35,633 bases of DNA from Pyxidicoccus fallax (GCF_012933655.1 NZ_JABBJJ010000105.1:1-35633), one strand, 5' to 3'; counted from the stretch's first letter, positions 7,960 to 17,161 are shown. Notes: generated by a model from the sequence alone, not told the origin. Translations and numbers: made by a program.

Positions 7960-9660
7960 TTGTCCACGCCACTGCCGTCCGAGCCCTCTGCCACCACGGA
8001 CTCCACGTCCGGGCCCGAGGTGCCCGCCACGCCCGTGACGAACCTGGAGGAGCTGTCCTTCGCGAGCTACCTCGCGCTGCGGCTGGTGACGGAGAAGGGC
8101 TTCCGGGAGGGGACGTTCCCCGAGGCCGAGGAGCTGACCGCGGCGTCGGACGCGGTGCTGACGTACTCGGACGGAATGTCGGCGGTCATCGTGTGCCTCG
8201 TGGACCGGGAGCGCGAGCCCTCGCGGCGCTTCGGCCTGGACACGGCGGCGCTGGAGCGCATCGGGAAGGCGTGCCTGAAGTACACGGGCTCGGTGACCGG
8301 CACGAAGCTGCCGTTGGGCATCCAGGTCATCGAGGTGGGGCGCGGGCCCGCGACGGAGGAGGACCCGCGGCGGCTGGGCGCCCTCAAGCTGGGCGTGTTC
8401 CACAAGGTGCACCTGCACGCGATGCACGTGGACACCACGATGCCCGGCACCGTGTGGACCAGCACGTGGCGCCGCGCGAAGGTGTCCGCGCGGTACCTCC
8501 GGGGACTGCTGTCCCAGCCGCGCGAGGTGGAGGCGGAGGAAGCAGTGGCGGAGCCGCCGGAGCGGAAGTGGGTGCTCACGCCCGCGCTGACGGCGGTGCT
8601 GGTGCTGGGCTTCGCGGCGCAGGTGCTCTTCCGTGTGGGCGAGGCGGGAGACGGCCTGCTCGCGCCGGGCGTGCGGACGCTGGTGGCGATGGGCGGGGTG
8701 AGCTCGGGGCTGGTGGTGGAGGAGGGACAGTGGTGGCGCCTGTTGATGGCGCCGCTGCTGCATGGCGACCTCATCCACCTGGTGTTCAACGGCTTCTGCC
8801 TGTGGTTCGTGATGGGGACGGTGGAGGGCATGGTGGGCCGCGCGTGGGCGGGGCTGCTGCTCCTGGCGGGAGCGCTGGGCGGCGGCGCGCTGTCCATGCT
8901 CGTGAATGGCGACATGGTGGTGTCGGTGGGAGCCTCGGGCGTGCTGCTGTGCCTCCTGGGCGCGCTGTTCGCGTTGAGCTGGCGCTTCCCGGTGGGGTCG
9001 GCGGAGCGTTCGCAGCTCCAGGTCCTGTCGCTCCAGCTCCTGCTGCCCTCGCTGATTCCGATTGGCATGTCCCGCACGGACGGGGGCATCGACTTCGGAG
9101 CGCACCTGGGCGGGGCGCTGGCGGGAGGCGCGGTGGGACTCCTGCTCACGCGCGTGTGGGCGAGGAGGGAGCCGGTGCCGCCCGCGACGAAGCCGGTGGC
9201 GGCGGTGGGCGTGCTGGCGGCGGTGGCGCTGGTGGTGAGCGTGGGGTTCGCCTTCGAATACTGGCGGTACTCGATGCTGGAGCTCGGGCTCATCGCGGAG
9301 GAGGCGTTTCCGCCCACGTTCGAGGAGGGGGCGAAGCGGGCGAAGGAGCTGCTGGAGCGCTACCCGAGAGACCCGCGCTCACACCTGTTCCAGGCGATGG
9401 CGTTGATGGAGGCGGACGACCTGCCCGGCGCCGAGCGGGCGCTGCGCACCGCGCTCTCGGAGAAGGACATCCTGGAGCACTTCTTCGCGAACTCGGAGCT
9501 GCCGCTCATCCTCCACCAGGAGCTGGGGCGCGTGCTCCTGGGGCAGGGGCGCGCGGAGGAGGCGCGGGCGGTGGTGAAGCCGTTCTGCGTGCCGGGGAAG
9601 GATGGAAAGCTTCCGCCGGACCTCGTCGAGCTGGGGCTGTGCGGGGCGACGGTGGAATGA
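7960..9660 (+). CDS. Rhomboid intramembrane serine protease with novel N-domain and TPR-like tail
   Basis: 566-aa three-part protein. Residues about 25-190 form a soluble alpha/beta-like domain I do not recognise. Residues about 205-430 are a rhomboid core: GQWWRLLMAPLLHGDLIH, the catalytic Ser near 325 in VGASG and the catalytic His near 382 in FGAHLGG, with hydrophobic helices. A further helix follows at about 410-430, then a C-terminal helical part of about 130 residues resembling TPR repeats (AKELLERYPRDPRSHLFQAMA; GRVLLGQGRAEEARAV). Rhomboids cleave membrane-anchored substrates within the bilayer. The start is TTG 7960, which sits seven bases after a strong GAGGGGGAG; no better start is near. 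Confidence 0.88.
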   Translation: MSTPLPSEPSATTDSTSGPEVPATPVTNLEELSFASYLALRLVTEKGFREGTFPEAEELTAASDAVLTYSDGMSAVIVCLVDREREPSRRFGLDTAALERIGKACLKYTGSVTGTKLPLGIQVIEVGRGPATEEDPRRLGALKLGVFHKVHLHAMHVDTTMPGTVWTSTWRRAKVSARYLRGLLSQPREVEAEEAVAEPPERKWVLTPALTAVLVLGFAAQVLFRVGEAGDGLLAPGVRTLVAMGGVSSGLVVEEGQWWRLLMAPLLHGDLIHLVFNGFCLWFVMGTVEGMVGRAWAGLLLLAGALGGGALSMLVNGDMVVSVGASGVLLCLLGALFALSWRFPVGSAERSQLQVLSLQLLLPSLIPIGMSRTDGGIDFGAHLGGALAGGAVGLLLTRVWARREPVPPATKPVAAVGVLAAVALVVSVGFAFEYWRYSMLELGLIAEEAFPPTFEEGAKRAKELLERYPRDPRSHLFQAMALMEADDLPGAERALRTALSEKDILEHFFANSELPLILHQELGRVLLGQGRAEEARAVVKPFCVPGKDGKLPPDLVELGLCGATVE

Positions 9661-9673
9661 ACGTTCATTCCAC
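9652..9673. terminator. 22-base perfect palindrome between convergent genes
   Basis: The half-site GTGGAATGAAC is followed directly by its exact reverse complement, giving a perfect inverted repeat with no spacer. It contains the last codons and stop (9658-9660) of the rhomboid gene and lies ten bases from the stop of the convergent SDR gene. A bidirectional terminator is the simplest reading, but there is no T tract; a protein-binding site is possible. Confidence 0.55.
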
Positions 9674-9682
9674 GGGGGTGGC

Positions 9683-10516
9683 TCAAGGCTTCCCCGGGCC
9701 GAGGAGCCGCCGGCGCATGTAGCTGTCCACGGCGACGACGGTGCGATGGAACAGCCCGGGAGACAGGCGCCGGAAGCGCCAGCCCCACCGGGCGTCGGCC
9801 ATGGGCAGCTCGTAGAGGGCGCCCCGGTCCACGGCCTTCAGCAGCTTGCGCGCGACGGCGTCCGGGCCGATGCGCGCGGTGTCCACCATGCGCGTCCCGA
9901 GGGTGCGCAGCGTGTCGTCGGCGTAGCGGCCCATGGTGGCGATGTTGGTGCGGAAGAAGGTGGGGCACGCGACGGTGACGCCGACGCCGGCGGGCCGCAG
10001 CTCGGCGGAGAGCGTCTCGGACAGCGCGATGACGGCGGCCTTGGACGCGTTGTAGGGCGCGAGGTCGGGCACGTACATGAGCCCCGCGGCCGAGGCGATG
10101 TTGAGGATGTGCCCGAAGCCCTGCCTGCGAAAGCGCGGGGCGAAGACATGGCAGCCGTGGATGACGCCCCACAGGTTGACGTCCAGCACGTGCTTCCAGT
10201 CCTCCAGCGGCAGCTCGCCCACGCGCCCCGCGCTCAGCACGCCCGCGTTGTTGACGAGCAGGTCCACGCCCCCGAAGGCGCTCTCGGCGGCCGTGGCCAG
10301 GGTCTCGACCTGCTCGGGACGGGCGACGTCACACAGGTGGACGCGGGCCTCGCCTCCGGCGGCGGTGACGCGGCGGGCGGTCTCCTCGGCGGAGGCGGCG
10401 TCGATGTCCGAGACGACGAGTCGGCCCTGACGGCGCGCGAGCTCCTCGCAGAGCGCGCGGCCGAGGCCGCTGCCGGCGCCGGTGATGACGGCTCGGGGAC
10501 GTGGGGGAAGGCTCAT
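9683..10516 (-). CDS. Short-chain dehydrogenase/reductase
   Basis: 277-aa classical SDR oxidoreductase. NAD(P) site TGAGSGLG at residues 12-19, NNAG at 89-92, active-site Ser142 in ASAAG, Tyr155 and Lys159 in YNASK. An Asp (SDID) after the second strand suggests a preference for NAD. The last 50 residues are basic and aromatic, resembling the extended SDRs that act on lipid-like substrates, but the substrate cannot be told. The start ATG 10516 overlaps the stop of the NADAR gene by four bases, so they are translationally coupled. Confidence 0.92.
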   Translation of the reverse strand: MSLPPRPRAVITGAGSGLGRALCEELARRQGRLVVSDIDAASAEETARRVTAAGGEARVHLCDVARPEQVETLATAAESAFGGVDLLVNNAGVLSAGRVGELPLEDWKHVLDVNLWGVIHGCHVFAPRFRRQGFGHILNIASAAGLMYVPDLAPYNASKAAVIALSETLSAELRPAGVGVTVACPTFFRTNIATMGRYADDTLRTLGTRMVDTARIGPDAVARKLLKAVDRGALYELPMADARWGWRFRRLSPGLFHRTVVAVDSYMRRRLLGPGKP

Positions 10517-10962
10517 GCGCGCTGTCTCCGCAGTTCCTCGCGGACCTCCATGAGGATGCGGCCCAGCATGTTCCGGCCACTGCCGTCTCCGCCATCGCCC
10601 CAGTAGTCATCCTGGTCCGTGTGTTCGACGAGCTTCGCGTCGCCGGTGTCGAGCAGCAGACGGGCGAGGTCCTCGTGCTGGGTGAACTTCGCGCGCACGG
10701 CCTCGCGCATCACGGAGACCTTGGTGGACTCCCAGTCCCGCCGGAGCTTGCGCTTGCGGTCCCGGCCCAGGCGCGCGGCGAGCATGGGCGTGCGGGCCTG
10801 GCGGACCTCTTCCTGGTCGCGGGCGTCCTCGAACTTCTGTGCCTGGAAGAAGTGCTCGCTCGTGGCCCACGTCTTCCCGCGAAGCTGGATGGGGTATGGG
10901 GCGAAGTTCGAGCACCAGCCGTGGTCGTCGGTGACGCTGTAGAACCGGATGACGTCGGACAT
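10513..10962 (-). CDS. NADAR/YbiA-like family protein
   Basis: 149-aa NADAR protein. Family signatures: FYSVTDDHGWCSNF at the N-terminus, the active-site region TSEHFFQAQKF with its Glu and Lys, and the closing signature YWGDGGDGSGRNMLG followed by LMEVREEL. Known members remove damaged riboflavin-pathway intermediates (YbiA) or reverse guanine ADP-ribosylation as antitoxins next to DarT-type toxins. No DarT-like gene is adjacent here, so a damage-repair or NAD-related role is equally open. It is the middle gene of the phosphatase - NADAR - SDR operon (19 bases after the phosphatase). Confidence 0.9.
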   Translation of the reverse strand: MSDVIRFYSVTDDHGWCSNFAPYPIQLRGKTWATSEHFFQAQKFEDARDQEEVRQARTPMLAARLGRDRKRKLRRDWESTKVSVMREAVRAKFTQHEDLARLLLDTGDAKLVEHTDQDDYWGDGGDGSGRNMLGRILMEVREELRRQRA

Positions 10963-10981
10963 GCGCGGAGTCCCTGGAGCC

Positions 10982-11611
10982 TCAGTGCCGGAAGCGGCAC
11001 AGGACGAGACCGACGTCGTCCGGGAGTCCCCCTGACGCGAGCCTCGGCAGGGCGGCCAGCTCGCGGGCGGACGCGGTGAGGTCCAGTCCCGACGCCACCG
11101 CCCGGATGCGGAGCGCATCGGCGTACTTGAACAACCCATCGGAGGCCGCGACCAATGTCCCTCCGGTCCACGGGACGTCGAAGAAGACCGGCAGGGCCTC
11201 GCCGCTCCCGACCAGGGGCTTGCGGCGCTGGTGCAAAGTGACGACGGAGTGCGAGTCGCCGTGAAGCAGCCACAACTCGGAGTCCCCGACGCTGGCGCCG
11301 ATGACGCGGCCCTCGGTGACGCAGGCCACCACGGCGGTGGTCTCCGCGCCATGGCCGGCGGAGGCCAGCTCGCGGTCGCACTGCTCCAGGACATCGCTCC
11401 ACGCCTCGGGCCGCATCAGGTCCGAGCGCTCCGCCACGGCGGCCCGTACCGCGCGGACCACCGCCTCCGCGGCCTCCACGCCGCGCCGCGAGTTCCCCGC
11501 GCCATCCGCGACCACGAGCACCAGGGCCTCACCCCAGGGGAGCACGACAACCTGGTCCGCGCTGACGCGGGCCTGGGGCTCCACCATGTGCGCTGTCTCG
11601 AACCGGGACAT
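10982..11611 (-). CDS. PP2C-type protein phosphatase
   Basis: 209-aa metal-dependent Ser/Thr phosphatase. Metal-binding Asp motifs in order: VVADGAGN, GASVGDSELWL, AASDGLFKY and PDDVGLVL. Slightly short for the family (usually about 240 aa) because the N-terminal strand region is compact. I start it at ATG 11611, which has AGGAG eight bases upstream; the ATG 15 codons earlier lies before that site. First gene of the operon with the NADAR and SDR genes, hence possibly regulating or reacting to the same condition. Myxobacteria carry many Ser/Thr kinases, but none is in this window. Confidence 0.88.
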   Translation of the reverse strand: MSRFETAHMVEPQARVSADQVVVLPWGEALVLVVADGAGNSRRGVEAAEAVVRAVRAAVAERSDLMRPEAWSDVLEQCDRELASAGHGAETTAVVACVTEGRVIGASVGDSELWLLHGDSHSVVTLHQRRKPLVGSGEALPVFFDVPWTGGTLVAASDGLFKYADALRIRAVASGLDLTASARELAALPRLASGGLPDDVGLVLCRFRH

Positions 11612-11755
11612 GCGAATGACTCCTTCTCTCCTGGAAAAACGTGTTTTCCGGTGCATCGGCCCCGCGCAGTCGGATGCTACCCGCCGGGCCCAAGAGCAGG
11701 CAGGCGGGCGCGGGGTTCCGTGACGACGCGGTGGAATCCGGATAGAACCGCCGCC
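11612..11755. promoter_or_regulatory. Divergent intergenic region
   Basis: 144 bases between the phosphatase operon (minus) and the Cys-rich lipoprotein (plus). No clear promoter boxes seen. A GGAGAGAAGGAG ribosome-binding site for the phosphatase lies at about 11620-11631 on the minus strand. Confidence 0.4.
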
Positions 11756-12007
11756 GTGAGACGCGACGCATATGGTGTGGTCGCCGCCATGGCGGCGGGC
11801 CTCCTCGGATGCAACGACCTGGAGGTCTGTGGCTCCACGACCGAGGTCATCACCCGTGACAACGGGGAGGTCTACCGCTGTGTCACCGCCGAGGACTGTC
11901 CGCGGACCTCGCGCGTCAACGTCTGCGTGACGGACGTGTCCCCCGTCGCCGAGTGCGTTCAGTGCGAGGACACCCAGTGCATCAGCGTGATTCCGGAGGC
12001 CTGCTAG
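11756..12007 (+). CDS. Small Cys-rich lipoprotein
   Basis: 83-aa protein starting at GTG 11756 with signal peptide and lipobox GLLG-C at Cys19. The mature part has eight further Cys residues spaced as in small disulfide-rich surface domains (VCG, YRC, EDCP, NVC, AECVQC, TQC and the final Cys), so up to four disulfides may form outside the cytoplasm. Longer readings upstream have no coding character. The stop TAG shares its G with the GTG start of the next gene, so the two are coupled. No known family recognised. Confidence 0.72.
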   Translation: MRRDAYGVVAAMAAGLLGCNDLEVCGSTTEVITRDNGEVYRCVTAEDCPRTSRVNVCVTDVSPVAECVQCEDTQCISVIPEAC

Positions 12008-12912
12008 TGCGGTCCCTGCGACTGGCGCTCACCGTCCTGGCCCTGGCCGCCGCGGGTTGCCGCGACAAGCCGGTGGACCACCTCCAGCGCGCCCGCGACG
12101 CCACCTTCGAGAAGCGCCCCGACGAGGCCCTCGTCGAGTACCGCAAGGCCTTCGACGGCCTGCGCCATGACGACTCCCCCGAGGCGCTCGTCCTCCGCGC
12201 CCGCGCCCTCAAGGGCGCCGCCGACGTCTACTGGCTCGAGCAGCGCAAGGTGAAGGAGGCCGTCGGCGTCTACCGCGAGCTCATCCAGCAGTGCCCCGAG
12301 TCCCCCGAGGCGCTCGAGGCCCACATCATCCTCGCGGAGCTGCTGCGCGCCCACTACCGCGACCTGCGCGGTGCCATCGACCAGCTCACCGCCGCCCTCC
12401 AGCGCAACCCGCCCCAGGGCGCCGAGCTGCACTACCAGGTCGCCAAGCTCTACTTCGAGCTCCAGGACTACCAGCAGTGCGAGCTGGAGACGAAGCGCCT
12501 CGTCGAGCGCTTCCCCACCAGCGCCTTCGTGGACGACAGCCTCTTCCTCCAGGCCCAGGCCGTGGCCATGATGGACGGCCGCCGCCAGGAGGCCTCGCGC
12601 GCCTTCGCCGACCTGCGCACCCGCTTCCCGGACTCGGAGCTCGCCCCGCACGCCCTCTTCGAGATGGGCAAGCTGAAGGCCGACGCCAACGACAACGAGA
12701 AGGCCATCGAAATCTGGGTGGAGACGCTGAAGACGCACCCGGACCCGGCGCTCGTGCAGGACTACATCGCCCGCGCCCGCAAGCGCATCGCCAATACCAC
12801 CGTCGCGGGTGTCGGCAAGCGCGAGGTGGCCTTCGACCGCGCCCGTCCCGCGCGCAGCTCGCTGGAGGCCGTGGGCGGCCGTCCCGAGGAAGCCGCCACC
12901 GAGCACGACTGA
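12007..12912 (+). CDS. TPR lipoprotein (YfiO/BamD-like outer-membrane type)
   Basis: 301-aa lipoprotein with lipobox AAAG-C at Cys18. The mature protein has helical pairs with TPR character: RDATFEKRPDEALVEYRKAF, AAYWLEQ-like VYWLEQRKVKEAVGVYRELI, DLRGAIDQLTAALQ, DYQQCELETKRLVERFP and AFADLRTRFPDSELAPHALFEMG. This matches periplasmic scaffolds that look like YfiO/BamD but is not diagnostic of BamD itself. GTG 12007 overlaps the preceding stop by one base. It ends 12 bases before the convergent gene at 12925. Confidence 0.83.
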   Translation: MRSLRLALTVLALAAAGCRDKPVDHLQRARDATFEKRPDEALVEYRKAFDGLRHDDSPEALVLRARALKGAADVYWLEQRKVKEAVGVYRELIQQCPESPEALEAHIILAELLRAHYRDLRGAIDQLTAALQRNPPQGAELHYQVAKLYFELQDYQQCELETKRLVERFPTSAFVDDSLFLQAQAVAMMDGRRQEASRAFADLRTRFPDSELAPHALFEMGKLKADANDNEKAIEIWVETLKTHPDPALVQDYIARARKRIANTTVAGVGKREVAFDRARPARSSLEAVGGRPEEAATEHD

Positions 12913-12936
12913 CGCGCCGGCCGCCTACGCCGGCAC
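12913..12936. terminator. Possible shared terminator of convergent genes
   Basis: GCCGGC at about 12916-12921 pairs with GCCGGC at about 12929-12934 across a short loop, between the stop codons of two convergent genes. No T tract is present, so the call is weak. Confidence 0.3.
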
Positions 12937-13848
12937 GTCCAGCACCGCCTCCAGCAGAGGGGCGGCCACCGCCGGGTCATCCGCGTCCGCCACCAGCAGC
13001 AGGTGGACGCGGCCACCCTCCACCCGCGCGTCCACGCCCTCCAGCTTCACCTTCGCGTCCACCGCGTCCAGGAACACCGGCGTCCCGTCCTGCGCCAGCA
13101 CGCCCACCGCGGAGCCCGCCACCGGGCCGTCCGCGTACGCGTCTCGCGTGTCCTCGGCCGCGGCGGTGAACACCAGCCGCCCGTCCGGCAGCGGCGAGGC
13201 GTCCGTGAAGGACAGCCGCACCCCACCGGCCCGGCCCAGCTCCCACCGCCGCGTCGTGCGCACCACGTCCGGGCCCAGCGCGCCCACCTCCAGCCCGCGC
13301 TGCGTGCGCTCCCGGTCCAGGTCCACCAGCGCGTCCGAGCCCGTGTCCCCGTTGCCCCGGTTGAGCAGCCGCAGCCGCCCGCCCACCACCGCCGCGCCCT
13401 CGATGTTGAGCGGCCCCAATTCCCGCGTGAGCTGCGCGTACAGCGCCGAGCAGTCCACCGGCCGCACCGTGCCCGCCAGCATCCCGTCCGCCGCCAGCGG
13501 CACCACCGCCCCGCGCCGCCGCGTTTCCGTGGAGCCCGAGGGCAGCGCCAGCAGCGCCCCATGCGGCGCGTCCGCCAGCGGTCCCAGCAGGCACAGCACC
13601 TCCAGGTCCGGCTTCGCCGCCTTGCGCGCCTTCGCCTCGTCCGGAAGGTCGCCCGGGAACAAGCGCACGCTCCTGCCCGGCGCGTCACCCCGCGCGGGGA
13701 AGATGGCCAGGTGCAGGGCATCGTCCGCGACGATGTAGAGCCAGGGCCCCACGCGCACCAGCCCGCTGGCCGCGGACACGTGCGCGGGGCGGCCGGGTTC
13801 CTCCGGGGCCTCCAGGGTGAGGGTGCGCCGCTGGGTGGTGCGAATCAT
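12925..13848 (-). CDS. Beta-propeller-like cytoplasmic protein, function unknown
   Basis: 307-aa protein with no signal peptide or membrane segment. It is made of short beta-like stretches with repeated polar turns (VRVGPWLYIVADDALHLAIF; EGAAVVGGRLRLLNRG; SPLPDGRLVFTAAAED; VEGGRVHLLLVADADD), the pattern of a six-bladed propeller such as the DUF6929-type proteins (name from memory). ATG 13848 has GAGGAGG upstream. It lies 44 bases after mgtE in the same direction and may share its transcript. Catalytic residues cannot be named. Confidence 0.75.
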   Translation of the reverse strand: MIRTTQRRTLTLEAPEEPGRPAHVSAASGLVRVGPWLYIVADDALHLAIFPARGDAPGRSVRLFPGDLPDEAKARKAAKPDLEVLCLLGPLADAPHGALLALPSGSTETRRRGAVVPLAADGMLAGTVRPVDCSALYAQLTRELGPLNIEGAAVVGGRLRLLNRGNGDTGSDALVDLDRERTQRGLEVGALGPDVVRTTRRWELGRAGGVRLSFTDASPLPDGRLVFTAAAEDTRDAYADGPVAGSAVGVLAQDGTPVFLDAVDAKVKLEGVDARVEGGRVHLLLVADADDPAVAAPLLEAVLDVPA

Positions 13849-13892
13849 GGCCGTGCCTCCTCGCGGAAGGAGGACACGTCCGCCCCACCGCG

Positions 13893-15218
<1,326 letters not shown>

Positions 15219-15357
15219 CGGCTCACCTCCGGCGGGTTGGAGCGCACGCTCGGACGAGGCGGCGCGCCGGCCTCTCTACACCCGGCAGGCGGGCACTGCG
15301 AGAGGCAGGCAAGCGACATTCCGCGCTTTTTCACGCCGCCGCCGCCGGGGCTCGAAA
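15219..15357. other. Intergenic region upstream of mgtE
   Basis: About 140 bases that must include the mgtE promoter on the minus strand. No clear -35/-10 boxes or Mg2+ riboswitch seen. Confidence 0.4.
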
Positions 15358-15376
15358 CCCACACCACCCGTGTGGG
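15354..15376 (-). terminator. Rho-independent terminator of the lipoprotein gene
   Basis: A seven-base stem CCCACAC/GTGTGGG with five-base loop at 15358-15376, followed on the minus strand by TTTCG. It lies 22 bases after the stop of the minus-strand lipoprotein gene. Confidence 0.6.
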
Positions 15377-15398
15377 CTCCAACGAGGCTCCGCCAGCG

Positions 15399-16757
15399 TC
15401 AGCCGGCGGGCCGCTCGAAGACCAGGGTGGTGCCGTTGCTCAGCCGGCTGTCCCCCTCCCAGTAGAAGCGGGGGGAGACGGTGCGCAGCTCCTGGGACAG
15501 GCCCGGGGTGCCGGGGAGTCTCTCCATGCCGAGGGGGCCGGGCCGCGACGGCACCACGGGCACCACGGAGAACGCGCCCGCGTACTGGCCGAGCTGGATG
15601 TCGGGGATGAGGAAGCCGGCGCGCAACGGCGACAGGAGCGGCTGCACCGGCGAGTCCAGCGCCAGGGTGCCCTGCTCGTCCAGCGTGCCGTTCCGGGCCA
15701 CCCACAGGTGCAGCGTCTGCGCGAAGGGGGTCCGGAAGGGGTCCCCGACGCGCGTCCACACGGCGCCCTCCGCGTAGCCCACCGGCTGTCCGGGCAGCGC
15801 CTGGCAGGGCTCGGGCGCGGCGGTGTAGACGCCGTCCGGCCCGAGCTGGAATGGGCACGCGCGGCTGTCCGGGAGTCGCTGCATCTGCACCACCATCAGC
15901 CGGTCCGCCGCCACGCGCACCAGCAGCCCCGTCACGCTGTCGACGCCGAAGGCCGTCGTGGGCGTCGTGGCCCAGCGGGTAGTGCCCGAGGCGGCGAGCA
16001 CGCCGGTGTCCGTGAAGGTGAAGCGGTGCAGGGTCTGATTGTCGAGCACCAGCAGCTCGTTCTCCGTGGCGAGCCGGCTCTGCACCGTCAGCGGCGACGC
16101 GTTGAGCAGCAGCGAGCCGGTCAGCTCCAGGTCGGTGCCGGTGTCGACGTAGCGGCGCACCCGGCCCTCGCCCACCACCCAGACGACGTTCCCCGCGACA
16201 GCCACGTCCGGTGCGCTGGTGGCGGTGCCGAGCCGCACGGGCCTCGCGTTCGGCTCACGCAGGGCCACCCCGTCACACAGCCAGGTGCCTCGCGAGGTGC
16301 GGTCCAGCTGCGTGCACCGGGGCAGCGGCAGCGAGATGGGCTCCCCTCCCGTCCAGGGTTGCGCCACGTAGACACCGAGCTGCCGGACGCTGCCCACCGG
16401 CGCGAAGGCGACGAGGACATGGTGGCGGCCGGTCGTTCTCGGAGTGAAGCGTAGGCTGGCGGACGTTCCACTGGGGCCGAGGCTCACCTCGACGGGGAGC
16501 GACGTGTTCTCCGGGTCGAACACCTCCGCGGTGGCGGTGTCCGGGACCTGGCGCGTGTCGGTCTCGCCGTCACAGGTGCGGTTGGTGATGGCGAAGACCT
16601 GGAGGGAGACGGGCGAGCCCACCTCGTAGGCGGGAGGGCTGAAGCGGCTGTCGTCGCCGAGGAACGGTTGGAAGAAGCACGGCTCGTCGGAGTCCGAGCA
16701 GCCGGAGACGGCGAGCAGGGCGGTCAACGCGACGAGGAAGGGGCGGGCGGTCTTCAT
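15399..16757 (-). CDS. Large lipoprotein of unknown function
   Basis: 452-aa protein with signal peptide and lipobox AVSG-C at Cys20, followed by SDSDEPC. Residues about 45-135 look like an immunoglobulin-like beta domain (SPVSLQVFAITNRTCDG; SLRFTPRTTGRHHVLVAFAPVG); the rest is a long beta-rich region with repeated short strands (VAGNVVWVVGEGRVRRYV; ENELLVLDNQTLHRF), as in a propeller. Four or more Cys residues suggest disulfides. Typical of the many orphan lipoproteins of myxobacteria. No catalytic motif seen. It stands alone between mgtE and the first tRNA array. Confidence 0.8.
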   Translation of the reverse strand: MKTARPFLVALTALLAVSGCSDSDEPCFFQPFLGDDSRFSPPAYEVGSPVSLQVFAITNRTCDGETDTRQVPDTATAEVFDPENTSLPVEVSLGPSGTSASLRFTPRTTGRHHVLVAFAPVGSVRQLGVYVAQPWTGGEPISLPLPRCTQLDRTSRGTWLCDGVALREPNARPVRLGTATSAPDVAVAGNVVWVVGEGRVRRYVDTGTDLELTGSLLLNASPLTVQSRLATENELLVLDNQTLHRFTFTDTGVLAASGTTRWATTPTTAFGVDSVTGLLVRVAADRLMVVQMQRLPDSRACPFQLGPDGVYTAAPEPCQALPGQPVGYAEGAVWTRVGDPFRTPFAQTLHLWVARNGTLDEQGTLALDSPVQPLLSPLRAGFLIPDIQLGQYAGAFSVVPVVPSRPGPLGMERLPGTPGLSQELRTVSPRFYWEGDSRLSNGTTLVFERPAG

Positions 16758-16853
16758 GAGGGGGGACCGCGCCCGGACCCCTTCGGCCCGGGGACGGGTG
16801 CGGTGTGGGCTCCTCCCTGTTTCATATCGCCATTGCCCCCTCCCGGTCAGCCC

Positions 16854-16908
16854 CGTGTCAGGGATGAATTCCGAGCCGCGTCATTTCCCACTGAAAGGAG
16901 CGGTGACC
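16854..16908 (+). promoter_or_regulatory. Conserved leader of the array 1 short ORF
   Basis: The 55 bases before the short ORF match those before its homologue at 30006-30059 almost throughout: both begin CGTGTCAGGGAT and end with CTGAAAGGAGCGGTGACC before the ATG. AAAGGAG is a strong ribosome-binding site. Conservation of the whole leader, not only the binding site, suggests promoter or regulatory function; no classical -35/-10 pair is clear. Confidence 0.6.
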
Positions 16909-17058
16909 ATGACGCTGGCGAACCTGAAGAGCCCGATGAACCCCGAGCCCCTGAACGTCGTCACCGGCATGGCCGCGCTCGCGCCTGCCTGCCTGGTCGC
17001 CGCCCTCGAAGCCGCGCTGCTGGGACCCGCCAGCGGTGAACCGCCCGGTCGACCCTGA
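16909..17058 (+). CDS. Short ORF heading tRNA array 1 (49 aa)
   Basis: ATG 16909 follows AAAGGAG at ideal spacing. The peptide begins MTLANLKSPMNPEPLN and continues with an Ala/Leu-rich, apparently helical and hydrophobic middle (GMAALAPACLVAALEAALLG) and a Gly/Pro-rich end. Its homologue at 30060 shares ANLxSPMNPExLN, a Gly, the ALA..L..AL..AL.G helix pattern and a PPG near the end, about half of all residues. That conservation between two copies, with more divergent third-position bases, is the evidence that it is translated. It has no recognised family. It is followed by two hairpins and then the tRNA genes. It may be a leader peptide, a small membrane or signalling peptide, or a precursor; I cannot choose. 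Confidence 0.72.
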   Translation: MTLANLKSPMNPEPLNVVTGMAALAPACLVAALEAALLGPASGEPPGRP

Positions 17059-17071
17059 ACCGTTTCGTGCC

Positions 17072-17083
17072 CGTCCTCCGACG
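17072..17083 (+). promoter_or_regulatory. Small conserved hairpin after short ORF, array 1
   Basis: CGTC-CTCC-GACG. The same four-base stem with another four-base loop (CGTC-GACC-GACG) lies at 30224-30235 after the homologous short ORF. Possible pause or antitermination element, or the first part of a processing signal. Confidence 0.4.
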
Positions 17084-17098
17084 CGGCGCGATGCGACA

Positions 17099-17131
17099 GG
17101 GGCCGGGCTCCCACAAGGGAACCCGGCCCTT
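17099..17131 (+). terminator. GC-rich hairpin between short ORF and tRNA array 1
   Basis: Stem of 13-14 pairs (GGGGCCGGG.TCCC against GGGA.CCCGGCCCT) with a four-base ACAA loop and one internal C-A mismatch, followed by TTCTCGTTT. The array 2 copy (30251-30284) keeps the stem, the loop size and even the C-A mismatch position. It looks like an intrinsic terminator or attenuator placed before the tRNA genes. Confidence 0.7.
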
Positions 17132-17161
17132 CTCGTTTCCAGGGTCCACGCAGTCTCCGAA

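Noticed and set aside
6837..9722. Long plus-strand open frame over the hydrolase and rhomboid genes
   Set aside because: Overlaps two good genes in other frames and has no recognisable domain.
15219..15398. Mg2+ riboswitch (M-box or similar) before mgtE
   Set aside because: The region is only 180 bases, partly occupied by a terminator of the next gene, and I could not find the conserved M-box segments.
16909..17058. RiPP precursor peptide
   Set aside because: No modification enzyme, transporter or double-glycine/leader motif nearby; kept only as an open possibility in the feature text.
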